Assembly (NCBI GenBank): GCA_963827705.1 | Contig: CAWHBN010000010.1 | Span: 1-64,000, forward strand | Direction: 5' to 3' | Origin: JACDAN01 sp963827705 | Lineage (GTDB): Bacteria; Actinomycetota; Thermoleophilia; Gaiellales; Gaiellaceae | DNA length: 64,000 nt | Part shown: in pieces, positions 54,524 to 61,813 of the stretch | Layout of the letters: each line of letters starts with the position of its first letter | Position numbering within the stretch: the stretch's first letter is position 1 | The notes under the pieces: generated by a model | What the model was told of the DNA's origin: nothing | What the model saw: the letters and a program-made list of their open reading frames with translations, nothing else | Databases searched by the model: none | Translations under genes and position numbers: made by a program

Positions 54524-54763
54524 CTACTCGGAGGGCTGCTCACCAGCCGAGCTGTCAAGGACTTCACGAGCCGCCTCGATGTCCTCCACGCGGACGACAA
54601 CCTCGTAAGGGCCTGTAACAGACAACCCGTCAGACGCCCCGGCGCCCACGTTCGTCTGACGCGTGAGGCACTCGATTCCTGCGCTGCGCAGCAGTCCGCA
54701 GATGACCTCGGCTTCCTGCTCGGTCGCCACCACGTCGATTACCGCCAGTCCGTCACCAGCCAT
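54524..54763 (-). CDS. DUF2007-type small signalling-like protein
   Basis: A 79-residue protein. The sequence VIDVVATEQEAEVICGLLRS, IECLTRQ and GPYEVVVRVEDIEAAREVLD fits the small ACT-like DUF2007 fold (putative prokaryotic signal-transducing protein). The ATG at 54763 lies 2 bases after the stop of the redoxin gene, so the two share a transcript and the pair lies upstream of ftsH. Function unknown; the family is often linked to proteolysis or stress genes. Confidence 0.8.
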   Translation of the reverse strand: MAGDGLAVIDVVATEQEAEVICGLLRSAGIECLTRQTNVGAGASDGLSVTGPYEVVVRVEDIEAAREVLDSSAGEQPSE

Positions 54764-54765
54764 GG

Positions 54766-55773
54766 CTAGCCGAACGTGAATGCGTAGGCCTCGACGCCGG
54801 GGGCATCGAAGGCGATCTCGAATGTGCGGTCGTCGATCGATCCCGGCTGGCGGATCAGCTGATAGAGCCGGGGTTCGACAACGGTTCCGCGGCCCTGTTC
54901 GTCGACGTCCAGCCCGCGGGCTGCGCCGGGCGCTTCGCCGTCGACGAGCACGTGAAACGGGACGGACGTGCCGGCTCGCGAGCGCAGGACGAGATGGACG
55001 TCGCGGGCATGGAAGCGGAAGACGATTCGCCCGCCGGCTTCGTTCAGCACGCTCGCCCGCTCCTCGATCGTCCAGTTTCCGGCCAGGGCCCAGGTGTTGA
55101 GCTGCAACGACTCGGGCGCGACGTAGCCGCGAGGCTCGTCGTACGCGACACCGTCGGGAGAGTCGGGGTTCTGCCCCTGCTGGTAACCGAGGTAGGTCTC
55201 GGGCGAGCCAAGGTTCGTCCAGTCGGCTTGCGCCTCCAAACCCTCCGCGGTGACGGAGACGAGCTCTTCGTCGATGCCCTCGCTTCGGCCCTCGCGCAGC
55301 AGGTGCTGGATCATCCACTCGCCGTCGTCGTACTCGCCCTCACCGAAGTGGTGGTACCGGATCCGGCCCTCTGCGTCTGCGAGGTAGACGGCCGGCCAGT
55401 ACCGGTTCCCGAAGGCGCTCCAGACCCCGTAGTCGCTGTCGAGAGCGATCGGATACTCGACCCGCATGGCCTGCGCGGCCTCGCGGACGTTCTCGACCTC
55501 GCGCTCGAACGGGAACTCCGGCGTGTGGACGCCGATGACGACGAGGCCTCGATCGCGGTACTTCTCGGACCACGCGCGAACGAAGGCCAGCGTGCGGAGC
55601 CAGTTGATGCAGGTGTACGTCCAGAAGTCGACGAGAACGACCTTTCCAGCCAGACCTTCTGGAGTCAGCGCGGACGAGTTCAGCCAGCCGGTTGCTCCGT
55701 CGAAACCGGGCAGGCGACCCTCGACGGGCAACGGGGCCGTGCGCGGGTGGCGGCGCGCGCCGAAGAGGCTCAC
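54766..55773 (-). CDS. Thioredoxin-like redoxin (DipZ C-terminal type) lacking the second active-site Cys
   Basis: A 335-residue protein. The thioredoxin-like domain (about residues 20-155) resembles the C-terminal domain of DipZ-type proteins and includes VVLVDFWTYTCINWLRTLAF, where the family normally has CINC. The first cysteine is kept and the second is Trp. VVIGVHTPEFPFEREVENV and the cis-Pro region NRYWPAVYLAD follow. The last ~150 residues form a beta-rich carbohydrate-binding-like domain (RIVFRFHARDVHLVLRSRAG). There is no signal peptide. A one-Cys domain could act by mixed disulfide or peroxidase-like chemistry, or serve a non-redox role. It is followed by the DUF2007 gene. Confidence 0.88.
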   Translation of the reverse strand: MSLFGARRHPRTAPLPVEGRLPGFDGATGWLNSSALTPEGLAGKVVLVDFWTYTCINWLRTLAFVRAWSEKYRDRGLVVIGVHTPEFPFEREVENVREAAQAMRVEYPIALDSDYGVWSAFGNRYWPAVYLADAEGRIRYHHFGEGEYDDGEWMIQHLLREGRSEGIDEELVSVTAEGLEAQADWTNLGSPETYLGYQQGQNPDSPDGVAYDEPRGYVAPESLQLNTWALAGNWTIEERASVLNEAGGRIVFRFHARDVHLVLRSRAGTSVPFHVLVDGEAPGAARGLDVDEQGRGTVVEPRLYQLIRQPGSIDDRTFEIAFDAPGVEAYAFTFG

Positions 55774-55824
55774 CTTCCGCGGCCTCCGACCTCGGCGTCC
55801 CCGACGAGCGACGCCGGCGAGGTT

Positions 55825-55858
55825 TCCCTCAGGACCGCCTGCCGGCGGTCCTGAGGGA
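55825..55858. terminator. Terminator hairpin after the epoxide hydrolase genes
   Basis: A perfect 15-bp stem (tccctcaggaccgcc with its complement) and a tgcc loop lie 29 bases beyond the stop of the frameshifted epoxide hydrolase on the minus strand, ahead of the redoxin gene. Confidence 0.8.
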
Positions 55859-55887
55859 GATCCTTTCGAAGCGAGGCCACACTCGGA

Positions 55888-57092
55888 CTAGCGCAGTGAG
55901 CTGAATGCAGCCCGCATCTCGGCGGTGAAGAGCTCGGGCTCTTCAAACGCGGCGAAGTGGCCGCCCCTGTCGGCCTCGTTGAAGTAGGCGAGGTCGGGGT
56001 AGACCGCCTCGACCCAGCTGCGCGGGGAAGCCCAGATCTCGCCGGGGAAGGTCGTGAAGCCCACCGGCACGGTGACCGCCGGAGGAGGCTGGCCGCTCGC
56101 AAGCGCTGCGGCCAGCGCTCGTGCGTCCTCCCAGTACGACCGGGCCGCCGACGCTGCGGTGCCGGTCAGCCAGTACAGCGTGATGTTGTCGAGGATGTTG
56201 TCCCGGGTGAGATTGCCCACGGGCTCGCCGTCGACGAACGCGCGGGAGATCTTGTAGTAGCTGTCGGTGTCGTGGTCGAGCATCCAGGCCGCCAGCCCGG
56301 CGGGAGAATCCAGCAGGGAGTAGCCGATCGTCTGCGGCCGCGTTGCCATCTCGAGGAAGTAGGCGAAGCCGTCCTGCCTGAACGTCGCGAGCGCCTCGGC
56401 CGCTGCCCGTTCCTGTTCGGATTCCTTGGGCAGGTGATCGCCGATTGCGAGGACCGCCGTGAGCAGGTTCAGGTGGTAGCCGACCAGACCCTCGACCGCC
56501 TGGCGGCCCATCAGGTCCGTGACGAGGGCACCCACGTCGCCGCCCTGGGCGACGTAGCGGGCGTAGCCGAGGCCGTGCATCAGCTCCGCCCACGCGCGTG
56601 CGGTGCGGCTGGACGTCCCAGCCGAGCTCGGCCGGCTCGCCCGAGAACCCGTAGCCGGGCAGGGACGGCAGCACCAGGTGGAATGCGTCCTCCGCTGGCG
56701 CCGCCGTGCGCGGTCGGGTCGGTCAGCGGGCCGACGGTCTCCAGCAGCTCGATCACCGAGCCGGGCCAGCCGTGCGTCATGATCAGCGGCAACGCGTCGT
56801 CGTGCGGCGAGCGCACGTGGATGAAGTGGATGTTCACGCCGTCGATCTCGGTCGTGAACTGGGGTAGGGCGTTGAGCCTCGCCTCGATCCGCCCGAAGTC
56901 GTAGTCGGTCGTCCAGTAGCGCGCGAGCTCCTGCATCGTCGCGAGCTGGACGCCCTGCGACCGGTCTTCTACGAGCTCCTTGCTGGGCCAGCGCGTCGCC
57001 GCGATGCGCCGGCGCAGGTCGTCGATCTGCTCCTCTGGAATGTCGACGTGGAAGGGCCGGATCTCGGTGGTGGTCTCGACGGTGGTGCTCAT
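55888..57092 (-). CDS. EHN-type epoxide hydrolase, two frameshifts
   Basis: A paralogue of the next gene upstream. The ATG at 57092 follows aaaggagg. The EHN domain opens EIRPFHVDIPEEQIDDLRRR, and FIHVRSPHDDALPLIMTHGW and PGS follow. Near 56695 the sense moves to another frame (MLPSLPGYGFSGEPAELGW) and near 56590 to a third (LGYARYVAQGGDVGALVTDL). It then runs to the end (TTFPGEIWASPRSWVEAVYP, GGHFAAFEEPELF). The nucleophile Asp in GGDVG and the final His are kept; the usual Trp after the Asp is Val here. Two indels in one gene while its neighbour is clean suggest either errors or an inactive copy. Confidence 0.85.
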
Positions 57093-57106
57093 GACGACCT
57101 CCTTTG

Positions 57107-58318
57107 CTAACGCAGTGAGCGGAACGCCGCGCGGAGCTCCTCGGTGAAGAGCTGCGGCTGCTCCCAGGCGGCGAAGTGGCCGCCCTTGTCGACTTCGTTG
57201 AAGTAGATGAGGTTGGGGTAGGCGTGCTCGGCCCAGCTGCGCGGCGCCTGATACTGCTCCCCGGGAAAGACGGTCACGGCAACCGGGATGGACACGCCCT
57301 TCACGTTGAAGAAGCCACCCTTGTATTCCCAATAGAGACGAGAGGCAGAGACCCCCGTGTTCGTCAGCCAGTAGAGCGTGATGTTGTCGAGGATCTCGTC
57401 ACGCGTCAGTTCGCCCGTGTCGCTCGTCGTCCGGTCGAGCGCGGAGACGACCGCCGCGGCCGGCTGCCCGTCGGCATCGTTGTGGTCGAGGAGCCAGGCG
57501 GCCAGGCCGACGGGCGAGTCCGCGATGCCGTACAAGGTTTGCGGGCGCGTCGCCATCATCCTGGCGTACTCGACCTGGGCGTACGTCCTGATCAGCTGCT
57601 CGTAGGCACGTCGTTCCTGGGCCGAGAGACCGGACGGCGGAGGTTCGCCCGCCAGGGAAGCCTTGTCGACGTCGGCTGGAACCGTTGCAGGCATGTTCGT
57701 GTGGATGCCGAGCAGTCCGGCAGGTGCCTGCACGCCCATCTGATCGACGACGAACGCACCCCAGTCGCCTCCCTGGGCGACGTAGCGGCTGTAGCCGAGG
57801 CGCTGCATCAGCTCTGCCCAGGCTCGACCCATGCGCTCGGGGCCCCAACCGCTGCTCGTCGGCTTCCCCGAGAACCCGTACCCCGGCATCGACGGGATCA
57901 CGACGTCGAAGGCGTCCGCTGCGCTCGCGCCGTGCGCCGTGGGATCGGTGAGCGGCTCGATGATCTTCAGCTGCTCGATGATCGAGCCCGGCCAGCCGTG
58001 ATTGACGATGACCGGCAACGCGTCGTCATGTTGCGAACGAACGTGAATGAAGTGGATGTCGAGGTCGTCGATCTCGGTTACGAATTGCGGTAAGGCGTTG
58101 AGCTTCGCCTCGCACGTGCGCCAGTCGTAGTCCGTTTCCCAATGGCGCGCGAGTTTCTGCATCGTCGCGAGCTGCACACCTTGCGACTCATCTGCGACGG
58201 TCTCCTTCTCGGGCCACTGCGTGGCCGCGATGCGTCGACGGAGGTCGTCCAGGGCCGCGTCCTGAATGTCGACGTGGAAGGGGCGGATCTCGACTGCGGT
58301 CTCGACGGTGCTACTCAT
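57107..58318 (-). CDS. EHN-type epoxide hydrolase
   Basis: An intact 403-residue alpha/beta hydrolase with the N-terminal EHN domain of microsomal-type epoxide hydrolases (EIRPFHVDIQDAALDDLRRR, then WPEKETVADESQGVQL). The oxyanion motif is VNHGWPGSIIEQ. The nucleophile Asp is in RYVAQGGDWGAFVVDQ, the lid contains the YARMMATRPQTLYG segment, and the catalytic His is in KGGHFAAWEQPQ. The ATG at 58318 follows ggaggtcctc. It hydrolyses an epoxide to a diol; the substrate is unknown. The frameshifted paralogue starts 14 bases downstream of its stop, making a tandem pair. Confidence 0.95.
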   Translation of the reverse strand: MSSTVETAVEIRPFHVDIQDAALDDLRRRIAATQWPEKETVADESQGVQLATMQKLARHWETDYDWRTCEAKLNALPQFVTEIDDLDIHFIHVRSQHDDALPVIVNHGWPGSIIEQLKIIEPLTDPTAHGASAADAFDVVIPSMPGYGFSGKPTSSGWGPERMGRAWAELMQRLGYSRYVAQGGDWGAFVVDQMGVQAPAGLLGIHTNMPATVPADVDKASLAGEPPPSGLSAQERRAYEQLIRTYAQVEYARMMATRPQTLYGIADSPVGLAAWLLDHNDADGQPAAAVVSALDRTTSDTGELTRDEILDNITLYWLTNTGVSASRLYWEYKGGFFNVKGVSIPVAVTVFPGEQYQAPRSWAEHAYPNLIYFNEVDKGGHFAAWEQPQLFTEELRAAFRSLR

Positions 58319-58495
58319 GAGGACCTCCGGCGTCCGTGGGTGGGCTTCGGCTAACCCTCCTCTGGCTTCGTCGGACCCGAACGACACTACTCCTGTCGGT
58401 TGAGTCGAACAACCGGTGACACCAGACCGACACAGACGCTCCACCGCCGAACGTCAATGACGAACGGTGACGGGCGCTTGAAATAGTGGACGACT

Positions 58496-59830
58496 GTGTC
58501 CACCTCTACGTCCCGGAACCACCACGTCGTCGTCGTCGGCGGAGGTTTCGGCGGCCTGCAGGCGGTGTCGAAGCTGCGGCGTGCGCCGGTCGAGGTGACG
58601 CTCGTCGATCGCCGCAACTTCCATCTCTTCCAGCCGCTCACCTACCAGGTTGCGACCGGGGCGCTCTCGCCCGGCGAGATCGCCTATCCCCTCCGCGCGA
58701 TCTTCAAGCGCGACCGCAACGTCCGCGTGCTGCTGGCCGAGGTCGCCGACTTCGACCTCGACACGCGTGAGCTGCACCTGCGCCCTGTCGGGGCGGTGCC
58801 GGCGCCGGAACGGCTCGGGTACGACACCCTGATCGTCGCCGGCGGCTCGCACTACTCGTACTTCGGCCACGAGGAATGGCAGCTGCACGCTGCCGAGGTG
58901 AAGTCGCTCGAGAGCGCAGTCGCCGTTCGCAGCCGGCTCCTCGCCGCCTTCGAGGCCGCCGAGGTCGAGCCGAACCCTGCGGCGCGCGACGCGTGGCTCA
59001 CGTTCGTCGTCGTCGGGGCCGGCCCCACCGGCGTCGAGATGGCCGGCCAGATCGCCGAGCTGGCGCGGGACACGCTGCGGCGTGACTTCCGGACGATCGA
59101 TCCGCGCCGCGCCCGCATCCTGCTCGTCGAGGCCGACGATCGTGTCCTGACGACCTTCCCGCCGTCGCTGTCGGCGAAGGCCGAGCGGTCGCTGCAGCGC
59201 CTCGGCGTGACCGTCCTCACAGGCCGCACGGTGATCGGGATCGACGCTGCCGAAGTGACGCTCGAGGGCCGAGACGGCGGCACGGAGCGCATTCCCAGCC
59301 GCGCCGTCGTCTGGGCTGCCGGCGTCACCGCGTCCGGCCTCGCCGGCAGGCTCGCAGACCTGACCGGAGCAGAGCGTGATCGCGCCGGACGCGTCACCGT
59401 CGAAGCCGACCTCACCCTTCCCGGGCGCCCGGAGGTGTTCGCGATCGGCGACATGGTCCGCGCCCGTGACCCAGGCGGCGAGCCCGTCGTCCTGCCCGGT
59501 GTCGCACCCGCCGCGATGCAGCAAGGGCGGTACGCGGCCGGCGTCGTACGCGCGCGGCTACGAGGGCGCCCCTACGGCGCGTTCCGCTACCGCGACAAAG
59601 GCAACCTGGCCACGATCGGGCGAGCGGCGGCAGTCGCCGACATCAAAGGCGTCCGGCTCAGCGGCTTTCTCGCGTGGGCGACCTGGCTGCTCATCCACCT
59701 CTGGTACCTGATCGGCTTCCAGAACCGGCTGCTCGTCCTCATCCGCTGGTCGTTCAGCTTCGCAAGCCACGGTCGCGGCGCTCGACTCATCACACACGCT
59801 CCGACAACGAGCGACCAGCGCGACGGCTGA
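58496..59830 (+). CDS. Type II NADH dehydrogenase (NDH-2)
   Basis: A 444-residue membrane-bound flavoprotein that passes electrons from NADH to quinone without pumping protons. It starts at GTG 58496. The FAD motif is HVVVVGGGFGGLQAV, the NADH motif FVVVGAGPTGVEMAGQIAEL. The second FAD motif is VFAIGDMV, and the quinone-side block is LPGVAPAAMQQGRYAA. A C-terminal helix (WATWLLIHLWYLIGFQNRLL) attaches it to the membrane. No frameshift is present. It stands apart from its neighbours and converges with the WrbA-like gene, 12 bases between the stops. Confidence 0.95.
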   Translation: MSTSTSRNHHVVVVGGGFGGLQAVSKLRRAPVEVTLVDRRNFHLFQPLTYQVATGALSPGEIAYPLRAIFKRDRNVRVLLAEVADFDLDTRELHLRPVGAVPAPERLGYDTLIVAGGSHYSYFGHEEWQLHAAEVKSLESAVAVRSRLLAAFEAAEVEPNPAARDAWLTFVVVGAGPTGVEMAGQIAELARDTLRRDFRTIDPRRARILLVEADDRVLTTFPPSLSAKAERSLQRLGVTVLTGRTVIGIDAAEVTLEGRDGGTERIPSRAVVWAAGVTASGLAGRLADLTGAERDRAGRVTVEADLTLPGRPEVFAIGDMVRARDPGGEPVVLPGVAPAAMQQGRYAAGVVRARLRGRPYGAFRYRDKGNLATIGRAAAVADIKGVRLSGFLAWATWLLIHLWYLIGFQNRLLVLIRWSFSFASHGRGARLITHAPTTSDQRDG

Positions 59831-59842
59831 GCCATCGCGGAC

Positions 59843-60520
59843 TCAGTCGAGCGCGGCCGCCTGGAAGCGCTCGGGCCTCGGCCGCTTGACGCGGAAGGCG
59901 TCCGCCTCGCGGGCTGCGCCAACGACCGCGGCGTAGCGGGCGAGGCGCCGGCCCTGGTAGCGGGCGACCGCGAGCGCTTTCTCGTCGGGGCCCTCGACCC
60001 TCTTCCCGCTCGTGTACGAGGTGCCATACGGGTTGCCACCGGCGTTGAACACCTCGCTCGCCGTGTAGCCGAGCGGGAGGATGAGCATGCCCCAGTGGTA
60101 GAGGGTGTTGCTGAGGGCAAGGATCGTCGACTCCTGCCCGCCGTGCGTCGTCATCGAGGCGGTGAAGGCGGTCGCCACCTTGTCGGCGAGCTTGCCCTCC
60201 TGCCAGAGCCGTCCCGCCTGGTCCATGAACTGCTTCAGCTGTGCCGCCACGTTGCCGAACCGCGTCGGAGTGCCGAAGGCGACGCCGTCCGCCCACTCCA
60301 GGTCCTCGAGGCTCGCGACCGGCTCGTCCTCGACCTCGGAGCGGTGCCTGCCCCAGTACTGGTTCTGGGAGATGATCAGCTCCGAGGCGAGCTCCTCGAC
60401 GTGGCGGACGCGCACCTCGGCCCCCTCGGCTCCTGCTCCCTCGGCGAGCGCGTGCGCGAGGCGGTGCACGTTGCCGGTCGCGCTGTAGTAGACGACGGCG
60501 ATTCGGGCCGGTCTCGTCAT
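59843..60520 (-). CDS. WrbA-like NAD(P)H:quinone oxidoreductase
   Basis: A flavodoxin-fold protein of 225 residues that reduces quinones by two electrons. The FMN-binding loop is IAVVYYSATGNVHRLAHAL. Typical WrbA segments are DLEWADGVAFGTPTRFGNVA, LKQFMDQAGRLWQEGKLADK and TASMTTHGGQESTILALSNT. The C-terminal extension is ~20 residues longer than usual. It belongs with NDH-2, MsrA and the AhpD-like gene in what looks like an oxidative-stress neighbourhood. The start ATG at 60520 has no strong ribosome-binding site. Confidence 0.93.
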   Translation of the reverse strand: MTRPARIAVVYYSATGNVHRLAHALAEGAGAEGAEVRVRHVEELASELIISQNQYWGRHRSEVEDEPVASLEDLEWADGVAFGTPTRFGNVAAQLKQFMDQAGRLWQEGKLADKVATAFTASMTTHGGQESTILALSNTLYHWGMLILPLGYTASEVFNAGGNPYGTSYTSGKRVEGPDEKALAVARYQGRRLARYAAVVGAAREADAFRVKRPRPERFQAAALD

Positions 60521-60568
60521 CGCATCATGGAGGGCAGTCGAAGCGGAGGCGGCCCTACGGAACCGTGC

Positions 60569-61087
60569 CTAACCCGGGACCGATTCGGTTCGTCGCGGGA
60601 GAACCCAATCCCGTCGAGGAAAGTGGCACGTGTACCCGTTCGGATACCGCTCGAGATAGTCCTGATGCTCGGGCTCGGCTTCCCAGAACGGCCCGGCCGG
60701 CGTCACTTCGGTGACGACCTTCCCCGGCCAGAGGCCCGACGCTTCAACGTCGGCGATCGTGTCGTCGGCCACCCGGCGCTGTTCCTCGTCGAGATAGAAG
60801 ATCGCCGACCGATAGCTCATCCCGAAATCGTTGCCCTGACGGTTCAGCGTCGTCGGATCGTGGATCTGGAAGAAGAGCTCCAGCAGGTCTCGATACGAGA
60901 TCTGCTGGGGGTCGAAGACGATCTCGATCGCCTCGGCGTGCGTGCCGTGGTTGCGGTACGTCGCGTTCGCGACGTCTCCGCCGGTGTACCCCACCCTCGT
61001 CGACAGAACGCCCGGTCGTTTCCGGATGAGATCCTGCATGCCCCAGAAGCATCCGCCGGCAAGGATCGCCTTCTCGACACCGTCCAT
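60569..61087 (-). CDS. msrA: Peptide methionine sulfoxide reductase MsrA
   Basis: A 172-residue enzyme that repairs oxidised methionine (S-form). The active-site Cys lies in AILAGGCFWGMQDLI, followed by VGYTGGDVANATYRNHGTHA, EAIEIVFDPQQISYRDLLEL and NRQGNDFGMSYRSAIFYLDE, all standard for the family. A good ribosome-binding site (gaggaggtggcg) precedes the ATG at 61087. The C-terminus YHFPRRDWVLP-like segment (CHFPRRDWVLPRR) carries a Cys that may act as the resolving residue. It is transcribed with the WrbA-like gene 48 bases downstream. Confidence 0.96.
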   Translation of the reverse strand: MDGVEKAILAGGCFWGMQDLIRKRPGVLSTRVGYTGGDVANATYRNHGTHAEAIEIVFDPQQISYRDLLELFFQIHDPTTLNRQGNDFGMSYRSAIFYLDEEQRRVADDTIADVEASGLWPGKVVTEVTPAGPFWEAEPEHQDYLERYPNGYTCHFPRRDWVLPRRTESVPG

Positions 61088-61177
61088 GTGCCGCCACCTC
61101 CTCGTTCAACGAGCGGTCGCAGCTCACTGTATCCATCGGCGTCGACTCACCGACCTGTCGCGCCAGACGCATGACGT

Positions 61178-61657
61178 TCAGGCCGGGGCGGGCATCGCGC
61201 CCTCGGCAAGCTTGATCCGGGTCCAGACGTTCATGTTGACGACGACGCCGACGATCTCGAGGATCTCCTCCGGGCTGAAGTTCTCGGCGAGCGCATCGTG
61301 GAAGCGCTGGAACGCCGCGTCCCGATCGGTGTCGGACGCACGGGTCAGCGCCTCGGTATAGCGGAGCGCCGTCTGCTCGGCCTCGGAGTGAAGCTCGGTC
61401 TCCCACCACGCCGACAGGGTGTCGATCTTCGCCCGGGGGATGCCCGCCTTGCGCGCCGCCTCGTAGTGCAGGTTGAGGCAATAGGCGCAGTTGTTGAGCT
61501 GCGAAACTCGCAGGCGCAGGAGCTGGGCGAGGTGGCGGTCGATCCGCAAGTCCGCCGTGTACCCGAACGCATCCGCGCCCATCCGGGCCATGCCGATCAG
61601 CGCCTCGTTCTCGCTCGCGTCGAGCCGGCGGTTCGCCACCTGGACCTCGTCAGCCAC
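61178..61657 (-). CDS. AhpD-like carboxymuconolactone-decarboxylase-family protein
   Basis: A 159-residue all-helical protein of the AhpD/CMD family. The active-site segment QLNNCAYCLNLHYEAARKAG has the CxxC pair and following His typical of alkylhydroperoxidase-like members. ALRYTEALTRASDTDRDAAF and EEILEIVGVVVNMNVWTR finish the fold. GTG 61657 follows an aaaggaag site. Likely role: thiol-based peroxide reduction with an unknown partner. It lies upstream of msrA on the same strand, 90 bases apart. Confidence 0.92.
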   Translation of the reverse strand: MADEVQVANRRLDASENEALIGMARMGADAFGYTADLRIDRHLAQLLRLRVSQLNNCAYCLNLHYEAARKAGIPRAKIDTLSAWWETELHSEAEQTALRYTEALTRASDTDRDAAFQRFHDALAENFSPEEILEIVGVVVNMNVWTRIKLAEGAMPAPA

Positions 61658-61813
61658 CTTGCTTCCTTTCGATGCACATAGGACAACTTCCCGTCGTGTA
61701 GGTGCGGGAATGGGGCTGAGAGCGACCCGGCTCGATCGGCGCCGCCTAGCGAGATCCCGGCGGATCCGCCTCTGCGCGACGCCAGGTCTCGGCGCTGTCC
61801 ACCTGGGATCTGC

